Source of the DNA: Phaeodactylum tricornutum CCAP 1055/1
Lineage: Eukaryota; Bacillariophyta; Bacillariophyceae; Surirellales; Neidiaceae
Assembly (NCBI RefSeq): GCF_000150955.2
Contig: NC_011673.1
Location: 511,394 to 575,393 of the forward strand
Length of the DNA stretch: 64,000 nucleotides
Direction of reading: 5' to 3'
A program made the position numbers and the translations under genes. Position 1 is the first letter of the stretch, and every line of letters begins with the position of its first letter. Positions 29,002 through 40,378 of this stretch are shown one piece after another. The notes beneath the pieces were generated by a model. It saw only the letters and a list, made by a program, of their open reading frames with translations, did no database searches and was not told where the DNA came from.

Positions 29002-32000
29002 ATGCCAACACTAAACGGAGACAATAACAGAAACAAATCAGCGGCAGCCCACAACGAAGCGGAGAAAGCAAAGCCCTTCATTATGAGCCATCGCAATTAT
29101 AACGGCGGTCGACGTCACGATCATCGTCCCGAAAAGCGACCCCGACCAGAGATCCGATCTTTCCCGAACGGCAGCAACAACCAATCACGGGGTCCCTTAC
29201 AGAATAGTGATTATCATCATCACCGCTACAACCCATCACGGAGACCAACTGACACGCATTATGAACCATCGCTTCCGTCGCGCGATCACCATCGCGGCGG
29301 GAGAGGGCCGTATAGTGCTGATAATGGTGCCTCATCCTACCGTCAAACAACTCACAGGCAGCGGACTACTGCACCACCATCCTCATTCCCGCTATTGCGG
29401 CACAACGACCAAGAACGCGGTTTGAATAGAGATTGGGACCGCCGGCAAGGTGGCGCAGATCACTCGCAACAAACGGTATCAGCTTCGGCGTCGGCGTCAC
29501 ACGGAGATCCGCAAAATCGCCCTGTTGGGAACACAAGCGACGATACTAGGCTCGAGCCCAGTTCCGATTCCCAGCCGTCGTCAGCCAATCTTAAGCATCA
29601 TGACGCGCCCGTACTGGTACCACCAGACGAATGGGCAGCCATGACGCATGACGAGAAGCTCCAAAATATGGTACGCAAAAGTCTGCACCGCTGCACCCGC
29701 CCGTGTATTATGCTCGTATCGAGACATTTCTAACTTTTGATTCGTTCCGCCAAAGCTCGCTTGCCGCGATTTGGTTGCACTAGGCTTGCCCGCTTTAAAT
29801 TATCGTCAAATCGAGCAGCGATACCCGCTCGCTGTAGACGAGACCAAAAACGCGTTACGTGCCAAGCTCCAACAGCAAGATGCGGTGCGAGTTCGGGAAA
29901 TTCAAGAAAGATACGAATCGGAAAGCGACCAGTACTCGAGCGACGACATGCAACGAAACATGGTGGTATCGAAACCTACGCTGGGTCCACCAAAGGATTT
30001 TGTGGCCGCATTCGTAGCGTTCATAGAAGCGCTTCCCGAGTGTCTCCCTCTCACTTTGGGCTTTCACATTTCGCTGGGCTCCGATGACTTTTGCTTCTGT
30101 CCCTGCGGAAAGCGCATGCGCACTTGGCGCGCACAATTCCGTCTCAGCGTACCGGAATGTCAAGGGAGTAACAAAGGTGGTACAGGTGGCCGTGCTCACC
30201 ACGGTGGCAAGGCACCAAAGGCATTGCTCTGTCACGTCGACGCCAAGCAATCTTGTGTCTGGCATTGGATTGTCGGCACATACTTAAGAATCCTATACAA
30301 AGAATATTGGAAAGACTCTCAAGGAAGGCCAATCGTAGGACATAAAGCTCTGTATGATGTCAATGGAAAAGCATGCAAGGTAGCAGAGAGGATGGAGCAA
30401 GCGGAGATTATGAGGTATGTTGTTTTGGGCGGTGGTTCCTGTGCTCTTGTTCTTTACGACTATTGTTCGTCTGAACCATTGACTACTCTTTATCAGACAA
30501 ATCCAGTATCTTCACACACTGTTTGAAAAAGAGAAAGAAAAAGCAGAAGAGCTACAGAGAAGAGCTCAGCACTTTGAGGAATTGGCCAAGGTGAGTCGTC
30601 TTGGAATTACTTCGATGTTTTCAATTTTTTGTCTACCTGAGTTGTCTCAACGAGGCTCGCCTTTGTCCAGACTACCGACCGTGCCAAAGATTACCAACTC
30701 GAAGCCGACACAGAAGATAGCCTTTTGAAGCATTTCAAACTCGACAAAAGAGATTCCGCGAAGAAGGTTGTATTGACGGACAGCGAGAAAGATTCCTTCA
30801 GCTTGAAACGCTCCTACTTTTTTGATTTGTGTCGGCGCGCCCTCCGTTGCAGAAAAATCGAAAGTACAGCTTCAATCGATCTTGATGTTGATCATGGTTT
30901 CTCACTTCAGGAATGTTTTGAATTCTGGAAACAATCAAAGGACGAAAGCCACCGGTTTCTATTCTCTAATCTAAAGAAGAACGAATGTGGAGTGTGGCTA
31001 AATCGTTGGAATATTCAATTTTCTGGTAAGTAAAGATTCCCTCAAATTTCGTGTTTCTTTCAAATTCGGTGTATTGCTTATTACTGTACAGCTGCCATCA
31101 ACACGAAGGCTGAGAAATGGGAAGATCAAGACAGTTTGGTGGCCGTAGACGACGGCGGGCCAACTCGGGTTTTTGTCTCGGAAGTGTGGCGGCAATTGCC
31201 AGCGTTGAAAGCTCATCATCGAGGATTTGATGTAAGCCTTTTCGATAGCGACCAAAAGGGAGGCAACGTTACACCTTGTGGTAACGATTGGCTCCAAAGC
31301 AAATTTGGAAAGAACGCTGAAATTGAAGAGATTCGCGCTGCGCTCCGTCCTTACTATAGAGCGGTCGGACGAATCATGCTGCATTGTTTTTTTCATGACA
31401 TTCCACTGGCAGCACACACGATGCCACCGTTGCTTCGACACTACCTACTTCGCGGTGTAAGTCCAATTGATAAAGGCTACCCATTGTCTGATTTAGTCAC
31501 CGACGTAGTCAAAATGACGAATTTAAGCTCAGCCGATAACCCTGTTGTCGAGTTCGTGGAAATGTGTGGCGATGACGAAGAAGCAGAAAATACAGAAGAC
31601 AACTTTCGCTTAATGGCTCATAAACGGTTCATCGAGGAAAGCGACATTTCGCTTGAAGCTCTTAAAGAGGGGCTTACTCTGGACGGTACGTTTGGGCTGC
31701 CATCAAACTGTCTTATGATTTAATTTTGTGTTCACTGGGGTTGCTGTTTTAGGAGAGGTTGAAATTTCTTTCCTTTACAGACCGCTATCGATCAGTGCTC
31801 TTAACGAGATCCTTTTTAGCCGTGAGCAGGTCACGGCGAAAGATCTATGCTCCATCATTGAAGTTCAGTACGATGATAGTGTCGGACATGAAGCCGTTGA
31901 GAACCAGAAAAGTATACTTCGGCTCGAAGAGGACAAGGAAGGCAAATTGATCTGGGTCGGAGCTTTACCTGAATTAATTTACCGGCGTGCGCGAACAGAG

Positions 32001-32249
32001 CCTGAATATCCACGGCGGGTTCTATTCTTCGCTACTGGCCTGTTGTACCTCCCCTACCAGGGTGTGAAATTGATCGTGGAATTTAACATTGAGGAACTGG
32101 CTGCCGAAGACTCCCTGCCGGTCGCGCACACTTGCACATACGTGATGAAACTTCCTGGTCTCGCCTACAATGGGAGTTCGGAGACGCTAGAAGAACGGCT
32201 TGATTACAGTATGTGCAACAGCGACAAAGTTGGCTTTGACATTTCGTAA
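29002..32249 (+). CDS. Divergent HECT-type E3 ubiquitin ligase (six exons)
   Basis: My model has exons 29002-29670, 29756-30414, 30497-30590, 30671-31025, 31092-31685 and 31753-32249; every join keeps frame and uses GT-AG introns of 66-85 nt, giving 955 residues. The N-terminal 220 residues are Arg/His/Ser-rich and look disordered. A middle region has a Cys/His group (CFCPCGKRM ... LLCHVDAKQSCVWHW) and then a coiled coil (LFEKEKEKAEELQRRAQHF). The last 380 residues resemble a HECT domain: AVDDGGPTRVFVSEVW, YYRAVGRIMLHCFFHDIPLA (N-lobe) and DSLPVAHTCTYVMKLP (C-lobe), where Cys918 would be the ubiquitin-thioester cysteine. HECT enzymes pass ubiquitin from E2 to substrate. The domain is quite divergent; the substrate is unknown. 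Confidence 0.8.
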
Positions 32250-32365
32250 ATCTTCGGTTGAGACACAAATTTGCGTCAAGACGTACACAAAGACAGTAAA
32301 ACAGTAAATACTTTAATCAGGACTACGAAAATGCGTCACATAGAAAGCGAAATTAACATGCTTCA

Positions 32366-34971
32366 TTAGATGGATCCCTCCAAGCTGGTGACGCCTTTTA
32401 CGGTCCGGTGGTTTTTGTGGCGCACAGCTCGATTCGGCGTAGTAATCGTTGACTTTTTCTTGAACAAGCCGCCAAACAAACCTTTTTTCTTCTTTGGTAT
32501 CACAGCAGCAGGCATTGCTGTCGTTTCCGTTTGTCTGTTTGTGGAAGAAAAGTCCAATTGATGATCATTCGTCTACAAAGCCCCGCGAAAAAGAACCACG
32601 TTAGAAAACGATCAAAAGGTGAACTCACGGTAACTCTGATAGAATTTACACTTACCCTTGGTGCCGTCGGACCAATTCCATGTTCATCAGCGGGACTCGA
32701 AATGCCACTCATACTTGAAATATCGTCTTGTAAAAGAGCTGCAGAACCGTTCGCTTCCAAAGCCTCATTTGTCGCCATGGGCGTGACGGGCGGCAAAGTG
32801 TGGCCGTACACATTTGCAACATTATTGGTTGTTTGGGAGTGCCGTAAAAAGGATGGCAAGGGACCAGATTTTTCCTTTTCTTTCTTAGCCTTGATCAGAG
32901 CTTTGGTTTCCAGCAATTCAAGCAGGACCGCCTCGCGCCCTTCGTATGCTCGCATAATGGTACTCACACGATCGATTTGACCGGGTACCGATGTTTTGCC
33001 ATACACATAGTTGAGCAGCTCAGACACTTGGGCAATTACGGCAGGAGATGTGCCATCGACGTCATTCGAATACTCTGAGCCGCTTTCATCATCTTCGTCT
33101 TCCATAGCGCGATGATCATCATCTTCGTCCTCATCTTCCTTTTCTGAGAAGCGAGAGCTCAAGACTGGCATATCGTCCACCTTTTCTTCCTTCTCGGGCC
33201 AAGATCCTTGTTCTTCCATGCGGTACTTTGCAGCAGTAATGGCAACATCCGCTGCTAGACTCGACTTTGTTTTTTGAACAGCATCATTAAAGGCTTGATC
33301 ATTGCTTGTGCCATTTTGCGTTTGGTAACGAACCGACAGTTTTTGCACTAAATGGTCTTCGCGTCCTGTATACTTCGCCAGCAGCTTGTCCAAAAGTCGG
33401 ACTTTCTCCGGTTCGTATTGTTCAAGCAAGGACTCAACAACATATGAATAGAACTGGAGAGGATCAGCTTGGATAGTCTCGGCCGTCGACATGCCTGGGT
33501 GAGCTGGGTAACCCTGACCAAATTGGGAAATTATGTCTTCCGGCACAGTGTGATTGGTGATGGCCGCCTGTGTCTTCATAGCGATGCGTTGTTTTTCAAG
33601 TAACAAAGACGGCCCCCCTAAACTTTCCATAACGGAAACCTCCGCACCATGGTCAAATTCATCATCGTATTCGACTTCTTGAACTGGAGCAGCAGGAGTT
33701 TTTGCGGTTGTATTGATGGGGCCCAAAGCCGTTGTTGGTATCGCTGGCGGTGAAGGCTGCTTCGGAGTAGATATCGACATGGTTTTAGAGATGGCTGTAT
33801 CGGGCAAAACTAATTGTTCGGGGTGGTCGGTGACTTTGCTCACGGGAACGTGTGCATTGTCATGCTTTTCATCTTTTTTCATGTTGGGTTTTGACGCAGA
33901 TCCTTTTTTCCTAGTTTGCGGGTCCACCGTCGAGTCGTCTTCGTAAGTAACATAGGAGGACTCGTCGCGTTCCGATGTAAGCGTTTCGTTTTCTAATGAA
34001 TCCTCGTAATCCGAAAACGAACCCACCCTTCGAAAAGTGTCACGACAAATATTGTTGGAGTTCGAACAAATAGTGTCAATCAACGTGTCCAAGAAGGACT
34101 CGGATTCATAGGGATTCGATGCTTTGGAACCGCGATTGCCACTTCGCCGAGATGATTTTGGCTGGACGTAGGACTCGTCTCCTTCTGTAAGTGTCCCAGT
34201 CGTTTCGTCTTCACGAGACGCCTTCTTTTTTGTTTTGCGCAGCTTTTTGGTCCCTTTTTTGGGTCGTTTCTTTTTCTCAGATATAGTGCGTTCCGGTTCT
34301 TCCCATTTTATTTTGGAAGCAGTGTTTTCGGCAGGAGGGTTCTCGATCTTCCTTGGTGCCGACAAAGCTCGGGGCGAAACTGTGGCTGTCTTCCGTGGGC
34401 GGCGAAACAACAAATGCACGCATTCCGGATCCGCTTCAATGATGAAATCCATAATTTCGTCAAAGTTCAGTCTCGAAACGGTTCTATCGTTAATGCTCAA
34501 AAGCTCGTCGCCAATCTCGAGCTGATGTGAAAGAGCGGCAGCACCGGTTCGAGGCAGATCGCAAATCCGGACACCTCGCTGATGCGAAGGTTGTTGCGGA
34601 TCGTACATTGGCTCGAACACGATGCCCATGGGTTTCTTCAAACTTAAACGAATCAATCCATTCGCCGCCGGCGCTCTGCGTAGTGGCACCTCCTCTGCCG
34701 CAGCGTTACTGTTATAAGCCGCGCCCATGTAACGATCGGGTGTCATGGCACGAGTCGGGTTGTGGCTCGGAGTGGTGTGGTGAGGAAGATTTCCAACGCG
34801 ATCGCGAGGGGCTGACGAGTACCGTCCATTCATTGCGCGGGTATTGTTCGTCGCGGGAGTAACGGAACGCTGACTATGATAGGCAGCGGTAGTGCTATTG
34901 TACGGAGACTCCATGGTGGGGGTGTACTTGTAACTATAAGGATAAACGGTAGGAGCTCCCGTTGTGGCCAT
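32366..34971 (-). CDS. PDZ-domain protein with two 'GRE' helical modules
   Basis: Two exons, 34971-32656 and 32572-32366, separated by an 83-nt GT-AG intron, give 839 residues. A PDZ domain lies at about 106-198 (RLSLKKPMGIVFEP as carboxylate loop, GAAALSHQLEIGDELLSIND). Then follow a Lys-rich stretch (KKRPKKGTKKLRKTKKKA), acidic and Ser-rich disordered parts, and two related helical modules: EPEKVRLLDKLLAKYTGRE and GQIDRVSTIMRAYEGREAVL, a pattern seen repeatedly in diatom proteins. The second exon ends with a basic-hydrophobic tail KKKKGLFGGLFKKK that could touch membranes. Probably a scaffold protein. The open frame upstream begins with TTG; the ATG at 34969-34971 is the first. Partner unknown. 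Confidence 0.78.
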
Positions 34972-36058
34972 CTTAAGGGACGTCAAGAACCGTCCACTCC
35001 TTTCAAAGTTTGAGCGTACTGCCTGCTACACATGATCGGTCGCTCTTCTGCGGTGGTCTACTTCCGTCGCATACTCTCGATCACTCGTGTAGCGAGTGCG
35101 GCTAGGTGTTCCGTTGACTTTTTTGTGTATGCCATAGACATCAATGTAATTGTAGCTTACATACTTCTTTCATCGGATTGCCAATTAACGTGACTTTTTC
35201 TAGATAAATCCATTGAGTGCCGCCGCGTACATTGGTCACGGCTGGCGTTCTTATGTAATCGCCAATGCACACGACAACTCCGTAGAGTACGCGAGTTTTC
35301 GAAACTTTGAAATCATAAACTTTAAATATTTTTAAATCTCAATTCTGCCACCTTCCCGTGAGCGAAAGTCGCAATAGAGCGATTCCAAAATTCCGTGCAA
35401 GCCGCGAAATCCTTTGTCAATTAATATCTGATAGTGAAACATGCGCAATAGCTGCTGGCGGATCATTGTGCTTCACAATGTAAGCTTGGATGTCCTCTTC
35501 CTTCCTTCCCAAAATCAGCTTTCTCCGTTTCTTTTTATTTTTTCAACAAATTGCATACAGTCTTGACAAAGACTCACTGGGAAAGCAATGTGGTACACGT
35601 ATAGCATACGACCAAGGAAATCACCTATTTGTATCAGCTTACAATCACAGTCAGTCTCCGTCTACTAGCCATAGCTAGAGTCCATTTCATCTGTCCATCT
35701 CCCCAGAGACCATATTGGCAAACCCTATTCCTAGCCATGACGTCACAGCTTTCGTCTCTACGAACCACGAAAACCTCAACGGACGATGGCAAGGATTGCT
35801 ACCTACCTTTATGGGCGGGCGTGATACTCCGAGTACGACGTGCAATAACGTGTACAAGCACAAAAGTCCAGCCCAATACTACGGTAGAGACAGCCTACAA
35901 ATGTTAACTGTAAATTATGGTTTTGCACGAGTCATCATTTCCAAGGGCATCATAGCTGGAGACTAGCAAACAATCCGATCTTTGTATCTCGTTGCTTCTC
36001 CTTGACCGACAGTGAATTGGGCTGCTCCTAGAACAAGGGACGATCATTGGAAAACAGA
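34972..36058. promoter_or_regulatory. Divergent intergenic region, PDZ gene / glycosyltransferase
   Basis: 1,087 bases between divergent starts. It holds a palindromic TGACGTCA (35738-35745), one TTAACTGTAA (35904-35913) and a CGACAGTGA near 36007 close to the glycosyltransferase start. The short open frames here carry no recognisable domain. Confidence 0.45.
35738..35745. promoter_or_regulatory. CRE-like palindrome TGACGTCA
   Basis: Full CRE/bZIP palindrome about 310 bases before the glycosyltransferase start. TGACGT-type elements are known to mediate CO2/cAMP responses of a carbonic anhydrase gene in Phaeodactylum. Function here is inferred from sequence only. Confidence 0.35.
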
Positions 36059-37750
36059 ATGGGGGCGACGCGGTACCCGTTGCACGGCTCCGAAACTTCC
36101 AGTCGCGCCAGCGGAAGTAGTAGTCGGAAATCAGGCGTCGATAAGCCCATTGCGTTCGCACTCGTGGCGCTATTGTTCCTATACTCGACCGTCACACTCG
36201 CCACGTACTACCGAGTGTCGGCATCCGACCACGATGCATTGACTACATCAGCAACGGTCTCCGGCACCGCGACAACGAGCTTCCCTTCCACGCTGCATGC
36301 GGCGTCGGTAACCCAAAAAATACTCGTACCGAAGAAACAGGAAGGTCCGATCGAGAGACTGCAGCGTACATTCCCAATACACGTGGGAAAAGATGTGGAA
36401 GAAATCCCACATTCCGGACTGGAGACAGTTGATGTCAATCCGAATCAAAAGGGTCGCGATTCACCTTCCAACCTGCCCAAAACCATGATGGTTCCCAAAT
36501 TCTTTGAAGACTCGCATGGCGCGGCCTACGGCGGATCAATCCGCGACTATCTCGGCAACGGCGATGAACTCATGTCTTTCGAAAAGACAATGAAGATCGG
36601 CTCCTCTTTGGATGGCCTTGAGACGATCTATTGTAGCATCGCCAGCTACCGCGATCCTGAATGTACGCTGACGGTGGAAGATTTGTTCGCCCGCGCTGCA
36701 CACCCCGATCGAATCCGTGTCGCCATCCTTGATCAACGCGTCGAGGGTGATTCCGTCTGTGCACAGCCCGCTAAACCCTGTAACGAAGACCCATCGCAAG
36801 CGCTATGCAAGTACCGCCATCTGATTGACGTCTTCGAAATGGACGCTCGCCTTGCCGTTGGCCCAGTCTTTGCCAGACATCTTGCGCATCGGCACTACCG
36901 TGGCGAATACTTTGCCATGCAGATCGACTCGCACGTACGGTTCATTGAAGGATGGGATGACGACATTGTCCAGCAATGGAAATCCGCCAAGAACGAAATG
37001 GCCGTTCTCTCCACCTATGTGTCAGACATAAACGGCTCCATTGACCCGATCACGCACGAATCAACCCACGAGAACCGTCCGATCATGTGTGCGTCGGATT
37101 ACGAAGGACACGGCGCCAACAAACATTTGCGGCACGGCCAACAACCGGAAGGACCGGCTGGAATCAAAGGGCAACCGACGCTGCATCCGTTTTGGGCGGC
37201 GGGTTTCTCGTTTGCCCGAGGTCATTTTGTCATTCAAATTCCATACGATCAATACCTCCCCATGGTCTTTCAAGGCGAAGAAATTTCCATCGGGCTGCGA
37301 GGATTTACGTTTGGATACGATTATTACGCTCCCGAGCGTGGTGTCATGTTCCATATGTACGCGGTCAAGGACAACGAAGAAAAGCGCAAAAAAGTACCTC
37401 TATTTTGGGAGAATTTGGCTTCCTATCGGGGTGCGGGTGTAAGAGCTATGAAAAGGTTGAATGTAATTATTGGTATGGCGTCCTACCCGGAAACAGAGTA
37501 CAATACAAAGGACATGAAAAAGTATGGGCTGGGCAAAGTTCGAACGACGGCAAAATTTTTCAAAACCTTTGGTATCCATACTGCCACGCAGACCGTAGAG
37601 GATCACCTTTGTAGATTTGTAGGCAAGCCAATGATGAAAGTGTTTCTACCAGCACTGCGGGAAAACGGGATGGGTCTGGACTACAAAAAGATTGATTACG
37701 TGTTTAAAGATGCCTGGCCCTCGAAAAAGAAGGAAAAGAAGAAAGTTTAA
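36059..37750 (+). CDS. GlcNAc-type glycosyltransferase, type II membrane protein
   Basis: 563 residues. A single hydrophobic anchor (PIAFALVALLFLYSTVTLA) near residues 35-55 gives Golgi/ER type II topology. The catalytic part matches the 'Glycosyltransferase (GlcNAc)' family, related to Skp1 and mucin-type GlcNAc transferases: TIYCSIASYRDPECTLTVED, FAMQIDSHVRFIEGWDDDI (the DSH motif binds metal and nucleotide sugar) and HPFWAAGFSFARGHFV. It would transfer GlcNAc from UDP-GlcNAc to protein hydroxyls. The stem of about 130 residues is Thr/Ser-rich. The tail is Lys-rich (KKKEKKKV), which could act as an ER-retrieval-like signal only if it were cytosolic, so probably not. The upstream frame starts with TTG; the ATG at 36059 was chosen. 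Confidence 0.85.
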   Translation: MGATRYPLHGSETSSRASGSSSRKSGVDKPIAFALVALLFLYSTVTLATYYRVSASDHDALTTSATVSGTATTSFPSTLHAASVTQKILVPKKQEGPIERLQRTFPIHVGKDVEEIPHSGLETVDVNPNQKGRDSPSNLPKTMMVPKFFEDSHGAAYGGSIRDYLGNGDELMSFEKTMKIGSSLDGLETIYCSIASYRDPECTLTVEDLFARAAHPDRIRVAILDQRVEGDSVCAQPAKPCNEDPSQALCKYRHLIDVFEMDARLAVGPVFARHLAHRHYRGEYFAMQIDSHVRFIEGWDDDIVQQWKSAKNEMAVLSTYVSDINGSIDPITHESTHENRPIMCASDYEGHGANKHLRHGQQPEGPAGIKGQPTLHPFWAAGFSFARGHFVIQIPYDQYLPMVFQGEEISIGLRGFTFGYDYYAPERGVMFHMYAVKDNEEKRKKVPLFWENLASYRGAGVRAMKRLNVIIGMASYPETEYNTKDMKKYGLGKVRTTAKFFKTFGIHTATQTVEDHLCRFVGKPMMKVFLPALRENGMGLDYKKIDYVFKDAWPSKKKEKKKV

Positions 37751-38083
37751 TTCATGATTTTGACGAAGGCGTATGCCCGTCTAGCCAATGATTGAGACAG
37801 TAACCGGGTTGAGCCCTGCTCAGACGGTAGCTCGCGGATTTTGTCGTTGTATTGCGCGAAAGGTCAGAGCAATCACCACAAACAAGTTAGACTGAAAAGA
37901 TTGCAAGAAGCTAGCTCTTGGCTAGGGGTTGCCTCGGAGAGTAAATATCTCGGGGTATCTTGGCAAGCCTGTTGCACTAAAGAAAGTTCTTTGCATTTAC
38001 CGTACATTTAATTGAAAGCTAGCACGCGGGCAAACCACTAACATTAAGTACAAGCGTACACTACGCCGACCATTGATTAAATG
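37751..38083. other. Convergent 3' region
   Basis: 333 bases between two convergent genes; no open frame or repeat of note. Confidence 0.4.
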
Positions 38084-39751
38084 TTAGGCTCTCGCTGCTG
38101 CTAGGCTATCGCCTTGAAGGACCTGCCATACTCCTGTTTTGCTTTCGTATCGCACAATACCAGCGACTACTTGCGTCCCCATAAAGGCCGCCAGTGCCCA
38201 CCAAATTTGTGCCAAGCTAACTGCTCCGGACGTTGTGACAAAATAGCGAACCAGCCCGACACACGCGAAGTTTGCAATCCACATAACGATCATAGAGTAA
38301 AACCAATCCAAACCTCCCATAATAATGCCGTTCACAGGATAGGCCAAACCTTTTAGTACTTGAGTCAGCAGTACAACTGGAAAGATACCTGCCGCTGCTG
38401 CCTGTACAGCCGGATTGGTGGTAAGACTAGCCAGAATCCAGTTACGACGCCAAAAGGTCGACAGGGATAAGGCTGTCGCGACACCCCCGCCCAACCAGAT
38501 CGAAGTGGAGATCAAATGTCGAATGAGCTGGGCTCGGACTTTGGGGGGATGTGAATCCGTATCGGCCAGTTCCCGGGCCAATGTTGTTTGAACGGCAACC
38601 GCGACTGCTTCACAAATCTGTGTCGTTGCGAATCCTAGTTGGAAAGTCAAATTGTAGGCGGCCGCCGAGACGGAGCCCAGCATGGCGGCCTGACGGGCAC
38701 AGACAGAGTAGGCCAATACTTTCCCGAGACTGCGGAACAATACCAAACTACCGGCTTTTAGATACTTTTGCAGCGATTCGCCTAGTGCACCAAGCTGGCC
38801 GAGTATGTCCACCCGTACCCGACGATTCAAGGCAAAGAGCAAAGGGACCAGTGCAGTATACTGCGCCAACGCTGTCCCCGCCGCAGCCCCCGAGGCCCCC
38901 CAATGAAACACAAAAATAAAAAGCGGATCGAGAACGGCATTGAGAGCTGTGAAAAAGAGCGAATACCAGAGTGGTGTGCGTGTATCGCCGAGACCTCGAA
39001 AAATTCCGTTGGCCACGAGCCAGAGCGTTGCCGCGGGTGTGCCAAAGGCCCGGACTTGCAAATAAGAAACGGCGGAATGCCACATGGGAGAGGACGGATT
39101 CAAGCCCATGCCGCCGGTGATTGCTTTGCAAAATATGGAGTACACGAGAAGTTGAATAATTCCAACAGAGGCGGCCAAAAGTAGAGCCGAAGACACCGCA
39201 ACGCTTAGTTCCTTAGCAGCTTTGTCGGTGTCTGCTTGAGTCGCTGCTTCCTTTCCACGAGCTTTGCCGTCTTGGGACGCTACCAGACTAATCGATGTCC
39301 GCAAGAGAGGGTCGTTGTAGAGCTTCGATACGGCATATTGGGCCGAAATGGCTACACCTGCGCCTCCCAGTACCTCGGGACCGAGTCTTCCTAGATACGC
39401 TGTATCCACCAAGGCCGCCAACGGTTCAGCCGCCAACTGTATCAGCGCGGGACCGCCAATCTGGACAAAGTCACGAGTTAGTTTGTTTTTCAAACTCTGT
39501 ATCCGATCAGACGTATACTGAGCAGCTTCATGATCTTTATCCGCAGAGATCGATTCGTTCGATGCGGCACGGTTCGGAGAAAGTCGCTTGGAAAGTCGCG
39601 GTCCTTGCTGTTGACTTGGAGGAACAGTGAGTTTCGTAGGAAACGGCGCAACACGGAACGAGCGCTGGCCAACGAATCCTCGTAAAGGCAGCGGTTGGAT
39701 AACGAGTACTGTGGCTAGACCCACTACGCCAGAGAAAGGTACGCCGCGCAT
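38084..39751 (-). CDS. MATE/DinF-type efflux transporter, possibly plastid
   Basis: 555-residue polytopic membrane protein. The first helix region GGPALIQLAAEPLAALVDTA followed by YLGRLGPEVLGGAGVAISAQ is the DinF-like MATE signature; about 12 membrane segments are visible. MATE proteins exchange H+ or Na+ for organic compounds. The N-terminus (MRGVPFSGVVGLATVLVIQP, then LRGFVGQ) looks like a signal peptide with a Phe after the cleavage point and a Ser/Arg-rich stretch, so plastid envelope targeting is plausible. Plant members of this branch (DTX/EDS5-like) also sit in plastid envelopes. The frame extends upstream from a TTG; the ATG at 39749-39751 is preferred. Substrate unknown. Confidence 0.85.
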   Translation of the reverse strand: MRGVPFSGVVGLATVLVIQPLPLRGFVGQRSFRVAPFPTKLTVPPSQQQGPRLSKRLSPNRAASNESISADKDHEAAQYTSDRIQSLKNKLTRDFVQIGGPALIQLAAEPLAALVDTAYLGRLGPEVLGGAGVAISAQYAVSKLYNDPLLRTSISLVASQDGKARGKEAATQADTDKAAKELSVAVSSALLLAASVGIIQLLVYSIFCKAITGGMGLNPSSPMWHSAVSYLQVRAFGTPAATLWLVANGIFRGLGDTRTPLWYSLFFTALNAVLDPLFIFVFHWGASGAAAGTALAQYTALVPLLFALNRRVRVDILGQLGALGESLQKYLKAGSLVLFRSLGKVLAYSVCARQAAMLGSVSAAAYNLTFQLGFATTQICEAVAVAVQTTLARELADTDSHPPKVRAQLIRHLISTSIWLGGGVATALSLSTFWRRNWILASLTTNPAVQAAAAGIFPVVLLTQVLKGLAYPVNGIIMGGLDWFYSMIVMWIANFACVGLVRYFVTTSGAVSLAQIWWALAAFMGTQVVAGIVRYESKTGVWQVLQGDSLAAARA

Positions 39752-40378
39752 GGTTGGCACGCTGGTGACCAATACAACATAAGCATGCCAATGAAGTGAT
39801 AATTCTTACTTTACGGTTGGATCTTGAATGGCAGACTTGAGTTGGGGATCGACAGAGAAAGAGCGTGTAGATCCGAGGACAGTGTTGCATTTACAATGAC
39901 ACCATCTTATTCGGGACTCGTTGTATTTTCGTGACCACACAGGAATTTCGGAATTCGGATAGATGGACATACGGCATCTTAATGGAAGGCGCGCGAACGG
40001 ATACAAACGTGCATTCCTTTACCGAACTCCATCGAATGTTCGCTACACGGCTTACCACCTTTGATTGGATGACTACGTCGATAAGCGTCAGAAGGCCGTT
40101 ACGGGGTTGTCACGTGTTCCAACAGCTGGAAGTTGACACGGCCGGGCTACCTTACCGGCAAAGAGGCTTTTCACTGTCAATACCAACCATACTGGGAAAC
40201 ACGCGTAACGTTCAAAATGAAATAACTACCACTCTCAATTGACAATTTTGGAGCGCACATTCTGCGAAGAAGCATCGACGTAGCACTAGCATCCACTCTG
40301 CCCTGCGTCGACTCTATTCCTATCGTGATAACACACGGAATAGCACTTTTGTTCTTTGCATTTCGTTCTCAAACAACC
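39752..40378. promoter_or_regulatory. Divergent intergenic region, MATE / CPA2 antiporter
   Basis: 627 bases between divergent starts. An inverted TGACAGTG (CACTGTCA, 40172-40179) lies about 200 bases before the antiporter ATG. A 103-codon frame at 39931-40242 has no recognisable domain. Confidence 0.4.
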
